This document shows, piece by piece, positions 1 through 9,362 of a stretch of DNA of 64,000 bases. This DNA comes from Streptomyces sp. ST2-7A (GTDB taxonomy: Bacteria; Actinomycetota; Actinomycetes; Streptomycetales; Streptomycetaceae): positions 1 to 64,000 of the forward strand of contig NZ_JAJUWS010000033.1 of the NCBI RefSeq assembly GCF_021390475.1, in the 5' to 3' direction. The position numbers and the translations under genes were made by a program. The notes under the pieces were generated by a model, which did no database searches, was not told the DNA's origin, and worked only from the letters and a program-made list of their open reading frames with translations. Every line of letters starts with the position of its first letter. Position 1 is the stretch's first letter.

Positions 1-3000
1 ACCGTGCCGTCGGGGGTGACGGTCTTGGTGAGGCGGTCGTGGGCGTCCCAGGTGTGGTGCCAGGTGTCGGGGGTGCGGGAGATGCGGGTGACGGTGCGGC
101 GGATCACCCGACCGGCCGCGTCGTAGGTGTAGCGGGTGCGCCCGGCGCGGGCCAGCAGGGTGCCGGTGTAGGCGCGTTCCCCGACCGCTTCGGCCGGTAG
201 TCCGGGGGCGGTGGCGGCCGTTTGGTCGCCGGTGGGGTTGTAGGTGTACGCCTCGGTGCCGGCCGGGCCGGTCAGGTTCGTGGGGCGCCCGATCGCATCC
301 AGGGTGAGCGTGGTGGTGCCCGTGGCGTCGGTGACGGCGGTGGGGTAGCCGTCCGCGCGGTGGGTCCAGCGTTTGTGGTGCAGACGCCGGTCACCGGCAC
401 CGGTGAGGACCTGCTCGACCATCCGCCCGGCCGCATCATGGCCGGTGGTGAGGGTCAGAACGTCGCCGATACGGCGCTCAGTTTCCTGCCCGGTGGCGTT
501 GCGGGTGAAGGTCAGGGCCTGCTCTCCGGAAATCAGACCGATGGGACGTCCCGCGGTGTCATGGGTCCATCGGCTGGTGTGGCCGGTGGGGGTGGTGCGG
601 GAGAGCAGGTTCCCCACCGGATCCACGGTCAGGGTCAGGGTATGGCCGTTGACCGTCTCACCGAGGAGATTCCCAACCGGATCGTGGGTGCGGGACAGCT
701 CCACTCCCGGTGCGGTTGCGGCAACGATTCGCCCGCTCCTGTCGTGGGTCCAGGTGGTGGTCTCGCCGGTATCGGTCGTGGCCGAGATCGGTTGACCGAG
801 CACGTCGTGGACGTAGTCGATGGATTGCCCCGCCGGGTTCGTCTGACGGACCAAGTGGCCGGCGGCGTCGTATTCGCGGGTGGTGGTGCGGCCGTCGTAG
901 TCGGTCTCGGCGACCACACGGCCGGCCGGATCGAGGGTGTAGGTCCAGGTATGACCGTCGGGGGCGGTGACGGCGGTGATGTTCAACTCGGTGTCACGGG
1001 TGAGGACATACCGCGCGCCATCGGCAGTCGTCTGCGAGACCGGCAGGTCGAACGGGCCGTAGGCCCAGGCGGTGATCCCGCCGTTCTCGTCGGTGTGGGT
1101 CAGGCAGTTGCCCTCCGCATCCCACTCCCAGGACTCGACGTGTCCCAGGGGGTCGGTGCGGCGCACCGGCTTGCCCTCCGGTGACCACTCCATCCGGGTG
1201 ATCGCCCCCAGCGGATCGGTGATGGAGGTGGGGCGACCGAAAGCGTCCCGGTCCAGGGCCGTGGTCGCGCCCAGCGGATCGACCACCGCTACCGGCAGTC
1301 CGGCGGGGTCGGTGTCGATGCGGGTGATCGCGCCGAGTGTGTCGGTGATGGTGGCGGGGGCACCGGTGGGGTGATGTGTCCAGGTGGTGCGGTGCCCGGC
1401 CGGGTCGATGACAGTCGTTCGGTTGCCCCGCTCGTCGAACTCCTGGCGCCAGGTGGTGCCGTCGGCCTCGGTGATCGCGGTGGGCAGGCCCAGGTCGTTG
1501 TACTCCGCGTGGATCTCGTGGTCGTCGGGACGGATAACGGTGGTCGGGTCACCGTGCTCGTTACGGACGTAGCGGGTGGTGTGACCGAGAGGATCGGTGA
1601 CCGACAGGAGATGGTCGTAGCGGTCCCATGTGCGGCGGGTGGTGTGGCCCAGCGGATCGGTCTCCGCCACGAGCTGGAAACTGTCGTTGAACTGGTAGAC
1701 CGTGGGGTAGCCGCGTGCCGCGTGGGCGGTGGTGCGGTGGTTGGCGGTGTCGTACTCGTAGCGGTACTCGAAGACCCGCCCCGAGCCGGTACCGAAGACA
1801 CATCGGCCCGCCTGGTCGTATTCGTAGCGGTACCAGGTGTTGTTGCGGTCCTCCCACCGAATCAACCGGTCGTGCTCGTCGTACCAGAAGCGCAGCGGCA
1901 GGCCGGAAGAGTTGAAGACGCGCGCGAGGTTCCCCGCGTCGTCGTAGTCGAAGGCCAACAGGATGGGTTGTTCGGGTGCGGAGAGCAGCCGGTAGGAGGT
2001 GATGCGCCGGTCCACCACCGCCACGCCGATGCGGTAGCCACCCGAGTGGGTGACCTCGACCGGCTCGCCGTGCTCGTTGTGGCGGATCTCGATGCGGTTT
2101 TCGTTGCGGTCGGTGATCGACACCAGCGGCAGCTCGTTACCCGGCGCACCGGGCACGGGGCCGAAGTGCAGCGTCCTCCCCGACTCGCGCTGGTGAATCG
2201 TCAGCGGGGAGCCGGGCCGGCCGTCCCAGGCCAGTCCCCAGCGCGGACCCTCCACCGGCATCACCGGATCATCCGGATTCCGGGTGGGGACGGGGTAGAC
2301 CAGGGTCATGCCGTCGGCGGTGCGAAAGCACACCTCCCGGGCGTCCAACTCCAGACGTTGATCCAGCGTGGAGGACCACGACCTACCGAACAGCCGCCCC
2401 GCCCGGTAGGTGGAGATGTGGTGGCGTTCCAGCAGCAGGGGCAGGACGCCGGGCAGGTCGATGTCGGTGGCCGGGAGCAGGACCTCGCCGGTGGCGAAGT
2501 CCACCGGGTCATCGGAGGTGTTCTTCCCCGCTGCCGGACGCCCCTCCTGTCGGACCTGCCGGCCCTGTCCCCTCGCCCCCCGCGCCATGCCCAACGTGGC
2601 GGTCTTCGCACCGGCGGAGGCCAAACGCCCGCCGGGCACGCAGTCCAACAACGCGAATCCGACATCCCACAAACTCGCCTCGCCGTTGGCGTAGTCGATC
2701 AACGTGTCCGCGAGGATGATCAACGAGGCCGCCAGGATCAACCCCCACACCAACGGCCCACCCAACACCAACGCCACAATGCTCAACACCGTGACGACAA
2801 CCTGGGCGACGGCGACGATGGTGTCCCAGTTGTCCACCACCCAATCCGCGGCCTTCTGCCACCACTTGCGATTCGGGATCCCCGCCTCGGAAGCCTCCTC
2901 CAGATCCGCCTTGCAGCGCTGGGCGGCCTCCTCGCGCAACTCCTTGGCCTGACCCGCCAACGCGATCGCCAGATCCAACTTCCCCCGCGCGTCGGTGACC

Positions 3001-3503
3001 GCGCTCTCGGCGTTGCCCTGATCGCTCTCCGCATCCGTCAACGCCCGGCGGACCTCGGCCGCCACCTCACCCTCATCCGGCGGCTCCGCCGCCTCCTCCG
3101 CATCCTCCAGAGCGGAGGTGGCCCGCTCCAACCACGACTGCGCGGTGGAGAGTTCTTCACGGGCCTCGATCGCCTCGGCAAGCGCCCGATCCGCGTCCGT
3201 CTGTGCCTCGCGCAACTTCGGCGCGTACGTCAACAACGCCTGCGCGGCCAGGTCGTAGGAGGTGTGCAGCTTGTCCAGATCCGGCGGCAGCTTGTCGAAA
3301 CGATCCCGATACGCTTCCGCACTCTCCCCCACAAACGTGGCGAGCGCCCCCTCCTCACCCATCGACCGCACCTTGCCCAGAGCGGTGAACACATCGTCGG
3401 CGAACTCCTCCAACTCACCGCCCAGACGCTCGATGCGATCCGGATCCCCCGGCGCCGGATCCGAGGACATCCCCACCGGCGACCAATCAGACGCCCGCGC
3501 CAC
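1..3503 (-). CDS. RHS/YD-repeat polymorphic toxin, N-terminal part (runs off left edge)
   Basis: This frame stays open from a GTG at 3503 to the edge, giving the first 1,167 residues; the C-terminal toxin tip lies outside the window. The start follows a G-rich ribosome site (ACGGGGGG). Residues 1-190 are helical, with a WXG100/export-like look (ELEEFADDVFTALGKV). Two adjacent hydrophobic segments at about 225-260 (VVVTVLSIVALVLGG, LVWGLILAASLIILAD) are typical of actinobacterial RHS effectors. At about 330 the DUF6531 signature PVDFATGEVLLPATDIDLPG begins, followed by FGRSWSSTLDQRLE. From about 480 on there are many YD repeats, for example YEYDTANHRTT, ITDPLGAITRMEW, TREYDAAGHLVRQTNPAGQS. The family forms a cocoon enclosing a variable toxin used in interbacterial competition. 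Export route is inferred, not seen. An orphan RHS toxin tip lies at 45999-46400 on the same strand. Confidence 0.93.
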   Translation of the reverse strand, partial: MARASDWSPVGMSSDPAPGDPDRIERLGGELEEFADDVFTALGKVRSMGEEGALATFVGESAEAYRDRFDKLPPDLDKLHTSYDLAAQALLTYAPKLREAQTDADRALAEAIEAREELSTAQSWLERATSALEDAEEAAEPPDEGEVAAEVRRALTDAESDQGNAESAVTDARGKLDLAIALAGQAKELREEAAQRCKADLEEASEAGIPNRKWWQKAADWVVDNWDTIVAVAQVVVTVLSIVALVLGGPLVWGLILAASLIILADTLIDYANGEASLWDVGFALLDCVPGGRLASAGAKTATLGMARGARGQGRQVRQEGRPAAGKNTSDDPVDFATGEVLLPATDIDLPGVLPLLLERHHISTYRAGRLFGRSWSSTLDQRLELDAREVCFRTADGMTLVYPVPTRNPDDPVMPVEGPRWGLAWDGRPGSPLTIHQRESGRTLHFGPVPGAPGNELPLVSITDRNENRIEIRHNEHGEPVEVTHSGGYRIGVAVVDRRITSYRLLSAPEQPILLAFDYDDAGNLARVFNSSGLPLRFWYDEHDRLIRWEDRNNTWYRYEYDQAGRCVFGTGSGRVFEYRYEYDTANHRTTAHAARGYPTVYQFNDSFQLVAETDPLGHTTRRTWDRYDHLLSVTDPLGHTTRYVRNEHGDPTTVIRPDDHEIHAEYNDLGLPTAITEADGTTWRQEFDERGNRTTVIDPAGHRTTWTHHPTGAPATITDTLGAITRIDTDPAGLPVAVVDPLGATTALDRDAFGRPTSITDPLGAITRMEWSPEGKPVRRTDPLGHVESWEWDAEGNCLTHTDENGGITAWAYGPFDLPVSQTTADGARYVLTRDTELNITAVTAPDGHTWTYTLDPAGRVVAETDYDGRTTTREYDAAGHLVRQTNPAGQSIDYVHDVLGQPISATTDTGETTTWTHDRSGRIVAATAPGVELSRTHDPVGNLLGETVNGHTLTLTVDPVGNLLSRTTPTGHTSRWTHDTAGRPIGLISGEQALTFTRNATGQETERRIGDVLTLTTGHDAAGRMVEQVLTGAGDRRLHHKRWTHRADGYPTAVTDATGTTTLTLDAIGRPTNLTGPAGTEAYTYNPTGDQTAATAPGLPAEAVGERAYTGTLLARAGRTRYTYDAAGRVIRRTVTRISRTPDTWHHTWDAHDRLTKTVTPDGT

Positions 3504-3946
3504 GGAACCCCCCGTTTCCCGAACTCCCCCATCACCGGTGGCCGGTGACGCCATCGGTCATCCACTATGTCGTGCCCCCGCGAAGCCCGGAACAACGGGT
3601 GGGCACGTGGGTACGAGTTGACACGCGGCCGACCTTTCCGGCACCGGGTTCCCCGGCGCCGGTGAGCACCGCCGGAAGCCGATGGCTCGGGGTGGGCTCC
3701 TCCCGTTCACCGGGTGTCGGTGGACCGGCAGCCGGTGGGTCGGCAGCCTTGAGAAGGACTGGAACAGCGAGAACCTTCCCACCCACCCACCACAAACCCG
3801 GCATCACTCGTGCGGGTGACTTCGCCGGCTTCGCGGTCCGATGGGGGGTTATGGTCGCTTCCGACAACCCCACAACGCATTCGGCCCCCGTCCGGGATTA
3901 GCGGTCCCGGCCGAGGGCCTGACCAATCAGGAACGAGACCTTCCCG
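3504..3946. other. Divergent intergenic region, no gene seen
   Basis: This 443-bp stretch separates the leftward RHS gene from the rightward HTH gene, so it must hold both promoters. No open frame here has a ribosome site plus coding-like third-position GC. I could not assign -10/-35 boxes with confidence. Confidence 0.5.
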
Positions 3947-5269
3947 ATGGCTGGCAACCAGCGTAGCCCGATCATGTCCGGGCTCATGCACCTCCGGGCC
4001 AAATTCACCCGGAACTTCACGATTCTTCCCAACTTCCTGTTGCGCAGGCGCGGCAGTGCCGTCGTCCTTGGCGTCGCCGTCTACCTGTTCTCGCTGCCCG
4101 AGGGCACGCCGATGAGCATCGAGCGACTGTGCCGGCACTTCACCGAGGGGCGCGTGCGGATCAGCCGCGCGCTGCGCGAACTGGAAGAGGACGGCTACCT
4201 CGAACGCCGCCTGTACCGCCTGGCCGACGGCACCGTGCGCACCCGCTTCGTCCTCCGCCACCTCCCCGAGGCGGCGAAGAGGTTCGCGGAGGCGGGAGGA
4301 GGCGCTCTCTCCGTCGAGGAGCCGGCGCCCGGGCCCGAGCCCCTTCCGGCGCCGGCGCCCGCTCCGACTCCCGCGCCACGACCGGTGTCCCGGCCGGAGG
4401 CGGATGTCCGGCCGGCTTCGGTGACGTGTCCCGCGCCCGTCGTCTCCGCGCCCCGGGTCGAACCCGTACCGGTGGAGAGGCCGGCTCTCTCGACTGTTCC
4501 GGCGGCCCGCGTCACGCCCACGTCCGTTCCCGTCGGGGCCCCGACTGTCACGGGCGCCCCCGTCCCCGCGCCCCGGGTCGCGGAGGCCGCGCCGGAGCGG
4601 GTGCCCGCCGATGGTGCCGGTCCGACCGAGAAGACGGTTGCCGACCGGTCGTCCGCCCCGGCCCCGGTGGTGGCCGCCGCGCCGCGTCCCTCCTCCGCCG
4701 AGCAGGACCCCGCGCTCGGGCCGGAGGCCGGGTGTCGGGAGCCGGTCGCCTCGACCGTCGCGCCGACACGGCCGGAGGTCGAGAGAGGGCCGGCCCGGCC
4801 GGTGAGCCGGGCCGCGCGGACGGTCCTGGACTCCCTGGCCGACCACGACCCCCGGCTCCTGCTCTCCGAGCGCGAACTCCACGACCTCGCCCCGACCGTG
4901 GACACGTGGCTGGCACGCGGCGCACGGCTCGACGAGATCACCCGTGCCCTCACCGCCAACCTGCCACGGCCCCTCACCCACCGACCCGCCCGACTCCTGG
5001 CCCACCGCCTGACCGCGTTCCTGCCGGCCCCACGGTCGACCCGGACCGCACCGACCGGCGCTCCCCCACCGGTCGCACCACTCCCGCCATGGCGCACCTG
5101 CGCCCGCTGCGATCGCGTGGCCTTCCGAAGCGCCGTCCACACCCTGTGCACAACCTGCCGCGAGGCACCGCCGGACTCCGTGTCCGACTCCCGTCGGCAG
5201 CGTCCCGAATCCGACGGTCGACGTGCGGGGGTGAGGAGGCGCCGGCCCCACCACACGGTTCCCTCGTGA
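3947..5269 (+). CDS. HTH DNA-binding protein with disordered Pro/Ala linker and C-terminal zinc-ribbon-like motif
   Basis: The 440-residue product begins MAGNQRSPIMSGLMHLRAKF, the hallmark opening of a Streptomyces family of winged-HTH proteins. Residues 30-110 form the helix-turn-helix (SIERLCRHFTEGRVRISRALRELEEDGYLERR), which would bind DNA. Residues 125-280 are a low-complexity Pro/Ala/Val linker. A second globular part (about 285-365: LDSLADHDPRLLLSERELHDL) follows. Near the C terminus a CARC...CTTC pair (WRTCARCDRVAF, LCTTCREA) looks like a zinc ribbon. This long, multi-part architecture is usual for the family, whose targets are largely unknown. The gene stands alone between the RHS gene and a lipoprotein gene. 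A role in RHS or plasmid-like regulation is possible but unsupported. Confidence 0.85.
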   Translation: MAGNQRSPIMSGLMHLRAKFTRNFTILPNFLLRRRGSAVVLGVAVYLFSLPEGTPMSIERLCRHFTEGRVRISRALRELEEDGYLERRLYRLADGTVRTRFVLRHLPEAAKRFAEAGGGALSVEEPAPGPEPLPAPAPAPTPAPRPVSRPEADVRPASVTCPAPVVSAPRVEPVPVERPALSTVPAARVTPTSVPVGAPTVTGAPVPAPRVAEAAPERVPADGAGPTEKTVADRSSAPAPVVAAAPRPSSAEQDPALGPEAGCREPVASTVAPTRPEVERGPARPVSRAARTVLDSLADHDPRLLLSERELHDLAPTVDTWLARGARLDEITRALTANLPRPLTHRPARLLAHRLTAFLPAPRSTRTAPTGAPPPVAPLPPWRTCARCDRVAFRSAVHTLCTTCREAPPDSVSDSRRQRPESDGRRAGVRRRRPHHTVPS

Positions 5270-5544
5270 CGAGCCGCCGCCTCTTCCCACCCTCCCCGGG
5301 CACGTCGTGATCCCGGTGAGTCCTCGGTGCGTCGAGGACGCCCACACCGAGACCTCGCCCACACCCTCGGATCCTGCCGAACTCACCGCGCCCGACCGGC
5401 CGCTGTGGGGTGGTCGGGTGACGGCGTGGGTTCGGTGAGGAACCAATGCCTCCGGTTTTCCGGGGGATGGGTGGGGCCGGCACCTGTCGGGGGCGCTCGG
5501 TACCGTATCGGGGTCGTAACCCCTTGTATCGAGTGGAGCAGGGC

Positions 5545-6243
5545 ATGAGTGGCGGAACGTCGAGGAACGGTCGGTTGCGGACGGTCGTGGCGGGAGTAGC
5601 GGGGGCCGCGCTGCTGCTGACCGGGTGCTCCTCCTCTGACACGGGCGAGGAGAACGACCCCATCGCGGGCGCGGAGACCGCCCCGGCGGAACCCGTCGAG
5701 GAGGAGGCGGACGACGAGGCGAACGGCGGCGACGAGGCCGCCGAGGAGCCGGAGGACTCCATCGAGCGACCGGAGATCGACCTCGGGGACGACTTGGAGA
5801 ACGTCTACGAGGACAAGGAGACCGGCGACCCGGTCAAGGACGCCATCCTCCGCGACAGCCAAGGGTTCCAGGACGCCGTGGCGGAGGGCCTCGTTCACCA
5901 CGAGACGAATCGCCCGGCGATGACCTTCTACCTCACCGGTGAGGCCCTCGCCAACTCGGTCCAACTGGTGCAATCAGCCATCGACCAAGGGCTCTCCTCC
6001 ACCGGCACAAGCATGTATTTCGGTTACGAGGTCACGATGTACGACGACAGCTCGGCGGGTGTTCTCTTCTGTCGTGACTTCAGGGATGTGGCGACCATTG
6101 ACGCGGAGACCGGTGAAGTCGTCGAAGAGGCCAACGCCTCGGCAAAAGCGTCCCAGTACGTCACCCGAGTCGAGTTGAATGACGGCGGCGTGTGGCAGAC
6201 CACGGAGTACCACTTCTACCGAGAGGCCGAGGAATGCAACTGA
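5545..6243 (+). CDS. Secreted lipoprotein, function unknown
   Basis: The 232-residue product has an n-region (RNGRLR), a hydrophobic stretch and a clear lipobox LLTGC at residues 22-26, so it should be lipid-anchored outside the membrane. An acidic, Glu/Ala-rich linker (about 30-75) precedes a globular domain (about 85-232) with DAILRDSQGFQDAVAEGL and a last stretch ending YREAEECN. The ATG at 5545 is preferred over an upstream in-frame ATG at 5446 because it gives a clean signal peptide and follows GGAGCAGGG. The stop overlaps the next gene's ATG by 10 bp, so the two are translationally coupled. No family is recognised. Confidence 0.88.
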   Translation: MSGGTSRNGRLRTVVAGVAGAALLLTGCSSSDTGEENDPIAGAETAPAEPVEEEADDEANGGDEAAEEPEDSIERPEIDLGDDLENVYEDKETGDPVKDAILRDSQGFQDAVAEGLVHHETNRPAMTFYLTGEALANSVQLVQSAIDQGLSSTGTSMYFGYEVTMYDDSSAGVLFCRDFRDVATIDAETGEVVEEANASAKASQYVTRVELNDGGVWQTTEYHFYREAEECN

Positions 6244-7289
6244 AATTCCGCGGGCTTGGTGGAGTGACCGCGGGAAGCCTGCTCATCGTTCTGGCGCTCC
6301 CCGACCTCGCTCGTGCCGATCTCACCGACGGGGACATGGCGGGGATTCCCCCGCCCGAGGCTCCGCCCCGGACGGGTGGCGGGGGTGGCGGTGGGGGGAT
6401 CCACGCGGAGGCGCGGATCGTGTTCACCTCCACCGGGGAGGGGAACCCTGCGCCGTTGGTCTCCGCCACCTCCTGGTCCCCACCGGCCTGCTACTACGCC
6501 CCCCTCTACACCCCCGATGAGATGCGGGCCAAGGAGGACGACTGGCTGCGCCACATGACGGTGGACTCCCCTCACGAGGAGGAGGTCCAGACCGACACCC
6601 GGCACCGGTACGACGACCTCTTCGAGGAGGACGGGGAGTTCCCCGACTTCCACGCCGATCGCTCGGGTGAGGGGATGTTCTGGTCCCGGGTGATCAACCG
6701 CGACCACCCCGACCGGGCCGCCCAGTACTCGTGTGAGCCGCGCCTGTTCCGGGTGGACTTCGGCGACCCGCCGCCGGGCCCTGGCGTGGTGGACACCGCC
6801 ACCCTGGCCGCCCTGGCCCGGGAGTACACCCGGGTCCCGGAGACCGAGGTGATCCTCAACCCCGAGAACAACCAGGTGGTCAACCTCCCCTCCTGGGTGT
6901 GGCTGGAGGAAGCCGCCTTCGAGCCGGTGACCGTGCGCGCCGAGCTGCCGGACTACGGGATCTGGGCCGAGACCGTCGCCACCCCCCACACCCTGCACCT
7001 GAGCCCGGGCACCCCCGACGCCACGCTCCACCCCGCCTCCGGCCGCTGCGACGCCCGCAGCGGACGCATCGGCGAGCCCTGGAGCCGGGGCAGGAGCGGC
7101 GAGGAACCGCCCTGCGGCATCACCTACCTGCGCTCCACCACCGCCGGCACCCCCCACACCATGCGGGCCACCCTCGTCTGGGGCGTGACCTGGACCGACT
7201 CCCTCGGCGGCGGGGACACACTCCCCGACGGCGAGTACGACACCACCCTCGACGTGACCGTCGACGAAGTCCAAACCGTCGTCCGATAA
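6234..7289 (+). CDS. Secreted protein with Gly-rich N-terminus, function unknown
   Basis: The 351-residue product starts inside the end of the lipoprotein gene (ATG at 6234). Its N terminus MQLKFRGLGGVTAGSLLIVLA...PDLARA is a typical Sec signal peptide with an AxA cleavage site near residue 28. A poly-Gly run (about residues 48-56) follows. The mature part has four Cys (ACYYAP, YSCEPRL, GRCDARSG, PPCGITY), which could form disulfides, and a beta-rich end (MRATLVWGVTWTDSL, DTTLDVTVDEV). Overlap and co-direction with the lipoprotein gene suggest that the two products work together at the cell surface. I do not recognise the family, although this type of lipoprotein/secreted pair occurs in actinomycetes. 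Confidence 0.87.
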   Translation: MQLKFRGLGGVTAGSLLIVLALPDLARADLTDGDMAGIPPPEAPPRTGGGGGGGGIHAEARIVFTSTGEGNPAPLVSATSWSPPACYYAPLYTPDEMRAKEDDWLRHMTVDSPHEEEVQTDTRHRYDDLFEEDGEFPDFHADRSGEGMFWSRVINRDHPDRAAQYSCEPRLFRVDFGDPPPGPGVVDTATLAALAREYTRVPETEVILNPENNQVVNLPSWVWLEEAAFEPVTVRAELPDYGIWAETVATPHTLHLSPGTPDATLHPASGRCDARSGRIGEPWSRGRSGEEPPCGITYLRSTTAGTPHTMRATLVWGVTWTDSLGGGDTLPDGEYDTTLDVTVDEVQTVVR

Positions 7290-7858
7290 CGACAAGGACC
7301 CGACACACGCACCTCGCGTGCCCCGCCTCCTCCCGGCCGGGGGAATCCGGGAGGACCGGCCCGGGCGTCGGTACCGGCCGACACGACGGGACGCCGTGTG
7401 TCCCGGACCGGCCTCGCCGCCCGCGCCCGACGCACCGCTCCGGGCACCGCCCGTGTCGTCCCGGCCGGACTCACCCGCCTGTCGCTCAGCGCTCCCCGAG
7501 GCGGACCCGGCGCCCCGGGAAGTCGTGCCTCCGCCGGCTCTATAGCCGCACCCCGGGCAACCGGGAAGTTGTCACCATCGGTCGTTCCCGGTCGTCCCCG
7601 ATCAGAGAGGAACGCCACCGCGCATCCGCCCGCCGGCCGGGTGGGGACAGTCCGGTTGTGGACACCGTCCGGAGGGCGAACGGGGGGTGCTACGGCGGTT
7701 ACATGGGGACGGGCCCCACGGAAGCCGGCCCCGCGCGTCGCGGGCGTCCCGCCGTTCCGCCCCGAAGGGGGTCGGGCCCTTCCGGCCGACCCGACCGGGC
7801 GTCCGCCGGCAGGATGGCGGGTGCCCGCTCCGGGGGCCACCCGGATCGGAGGACCCCG
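7290..7858 (+). other. Intergenic region, nothing coding seen
   Basis: The 569 bp before the Asd-like gene hold no convincing gene. The open frame continuous with the downstream CDS has no ribosome site at its upstream ATGs and no homology-like pattern. A region of lower GC near 7548-7590 (TCTATAGCC) could hold a promoter, but no -35 match is clear. Confidence 0.45.
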
Positions 7859-8929
7859 ATGACACGTGTCGCGCACCCCACGGCTCCCCGCCTCGTCCTG
7901 GTCGGTGCCCGGGGCGCCCGGGGCACCGCCCTCCGGGAACTGATCGAGGAACGGGGCCCCGGCACGGGGTACCGGGAGTTGCGATTGGTCGACCCCAACG
8001 GCCGGCGCCACCCGGTCGGGAGCCGCCGCGACCCGGTGCTCCCCCTGGAGGAGAAGGTCTTCGAGGACGCCGATGTCGTCTTCCTGTGCGCGGGAGTCGG
8101 GGTCAGCCGCCGCTGGGCGCGTCCGGCCGCGCGCCGCGGCGCCCTGGTTATCGACACCACGGACGCCTTTCCCGGCGATCCGGGGGTTCCGTCGGTGGTG
8201 CCCGAGGTCAACGGTCGGACGGCGGAGCGGTGTCCCTCCGGGACCGTCCTCGCCTCCCCCGGCCCGATGGCCGTGGCACTGGCCCGGGTGTTGCACGGCA
8301 TCGAACGGGACTTCGGAGTGCGGCAGGTGGTGGTGAGCACCTATCAGGCCGCCTCGGACGAGGGGCACCGCGGGGTGGAGGAGTTGCTGGAGGGCAGCGA
8401 GTTGGCTCTGCGGGATCCGGACGCCGATCCGCCCTCGGAGTGCTTCCGCCCGCCGCTGGCCTTCAACGTGGTGCCGGCGGTGGGCGGCCCGGTACCCGAC
8501 CGGTTCACCACCGAGGAGCAACGGTTGCTGCGGGAGACCCGTCGCGTGCTGGGCCGACCCAGGTTGAACCTGACGGTGACCTGCGTGAGCGTGCCCGTGG
8601 TCGGCGGGCACTCGGCGGCACTGTTCGTACAGGCCGAGGTGCCGACAGCGCGACGGGCGCTGGTGCGGATGTTGGACTCCCTCCCCGGGATAGTGGTTCA
8701 CGACTCGGGCGCGCCCCGGGCGGCGCCGACACCGTTGACCGCCGGGGATCCGGACTCGGTGCACGTGGGGCGGGTGCGGGTGGTGCCGCACGATCCGCGA
8801 GGTTTCTGGCTGTGGTTGACGCTGGATGACCTGCGGGCGGGATGTGCCCGGAACGCCCTGGGGATCGCCGAGGCGTATCTCGCCCGGCGGCGGGCCCCGG
8901 TGCCGGTGCCGGTGTCCGAGGGGGGATGA
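7859..8929 (+). CDS. Aspartate-semialdehyde dehydrogenase homologue lacking the catalytic cysteine
   Basis: The 356-residue product aligns by eye with aspartate-semialdehyde dehydrogenase, which reduces aspartyl phosphate with NADPH on the way to Lys, Met and Thr. It has the expected length and order: N-terminal Rossmann motif (LVLVGARGARGTALREL, normally GATGAVG), DVVFLCAGVGVSRRWA, the interface segment VRQVVVSTYQAASDEGHRGVEEL, AFNVVPAVGG, and the His-containing VPVVGGHSAALFVQAEVP. However, the active-site stretch normally written NPNCTT reads LASPGPMAVAL, so both Asn and nucleophilic Cys are gone. Classical ASADH chemistry is therefore unlikely. The ATG at 7859 follows GGAGGACCCCG. It is a lone gene without lysC beside it. 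It may be a paralogue with a non-catalytic or altered role. Confidence 0.88.
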   Translation: MTRVAHPTAPRLVLVGARGARGTALRELIEERGPGTGYRELRLVDPNGRRHPVGSRRDPVLPLEEKVFEDADVVFLCAGVGVSRRWARPAARRGALVIDTTDAFPGDPGVPSVVPEVNGRTAERCPSGTVLASPGPMAVALARVLHGIERDFGVRQVVVSTYQAASDEGHRGVEELLEGSELALRDPDADPPSECFRPPLAFNVVPAVGGPVPDRFTTEEQRLLRETRRVLGRPRLNLTVTCVSVPVVGGHSAALFVQAEVPTARRALVRMLDSLPGIVVHDSGAPRAAPTPLTAGDPDSVHVGRVRVVPHDPRGFWLWLTLDDLRAGCARNALGIAEAYLARRRAPVPVPVSEGG

Positions 8930-9305
8930 GCGGGCGGCACAGCCCGGTGCGGTCGGACGTGGTTTCGGTCGCGTGTGGTTTCGGTCGCGTGTGGTTCCGG
9001 ACCGCCACGGTTCCGGTCGCACCCGGTGCGGCCGGGCGTGGTACTCACCGGACCCCACCTCGACACCCGGATCCCACCACTGCCCGGACCCCACCACCGC
9101 CCGGATCCCCGGCACCCACCACCCGTCGTGCCGGGAACCCCCGACCACGCGACCGCGCGCCCACCGGCTCGGACACCCTCGCCATCGGTACCTCGCGCCA
9201 CATGCCCGAGCCGGCAGGGCCCGTGCGGCATCGAGTCGGCCACCCATAGCCGTCCGTCCCCCGGCCCATCGGGTTCGAGGAGTGGGCGTGGCGCCCCGAC
9301 GCGAC
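8930..9305. other. Repeat-bearing intergenic region
   Basis: No gene is evident. A 16-bp unit (GTGGTTTCGGTCGCGT) occurs twice in tandem at 8959-8990 with a partial third copy. Further on, imperfect repeats built on CACCCGGATCCCACC fill about 9040-9125. They precede the 7-bp array and terminator described separately. Confidence 0.6.
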
Positions 9306-9361
9306 CCCGGCACCCGGCACCCGGCACCCGGCACCCGGCACCCGGCACCCGGCACCCGGCA
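9306..9361. repeat. Eight perfect tandem copies of a 7-bp unit (CCCGGCA)
   Basis: The heptamer CCCGGCA is repeated eight times without error and ends directly at the left arm of a long hairpin. Its perfection suggests recent slippage, and the copy number probably varies between strains. It lies downstream of the Asd-like gene and downstream (on the minus strand) of the small peptide gene, so it is unlikely to be coding. Confidence 0.9.
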
Positions 9362-9362
9362 C

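Noticed and set aside
1371..3548. Long plus-strand open frame (about 725 codons) opposite the RHS gene
   Set aside because: It is antisense to clear DUF6531 and YD repeats, and its translation is low-complexity Arg/Gly/Val. High GC leaves the complementary frame open.
3707..5446. Minus-strand open frame opposite the HTH gene
   Set aside because: Translation is Gly/Arg-rich without motifs, while the plus strand shows a known family start and a zinc-ribbon-like motif.
6899..7858. Upstream in-frame extension of the Asd-like protein by about 320 residues
   Set aside because: It overlaps the secreted-protein gene in another frame, has no homology-like content, and ATG 7859 has a proper ribosome site where the family's N terminus begins.
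9306..9361. CRISPR-like array
   Set aside because: The 7-bp units are contiguous with no spacers, and no cas genes are present.
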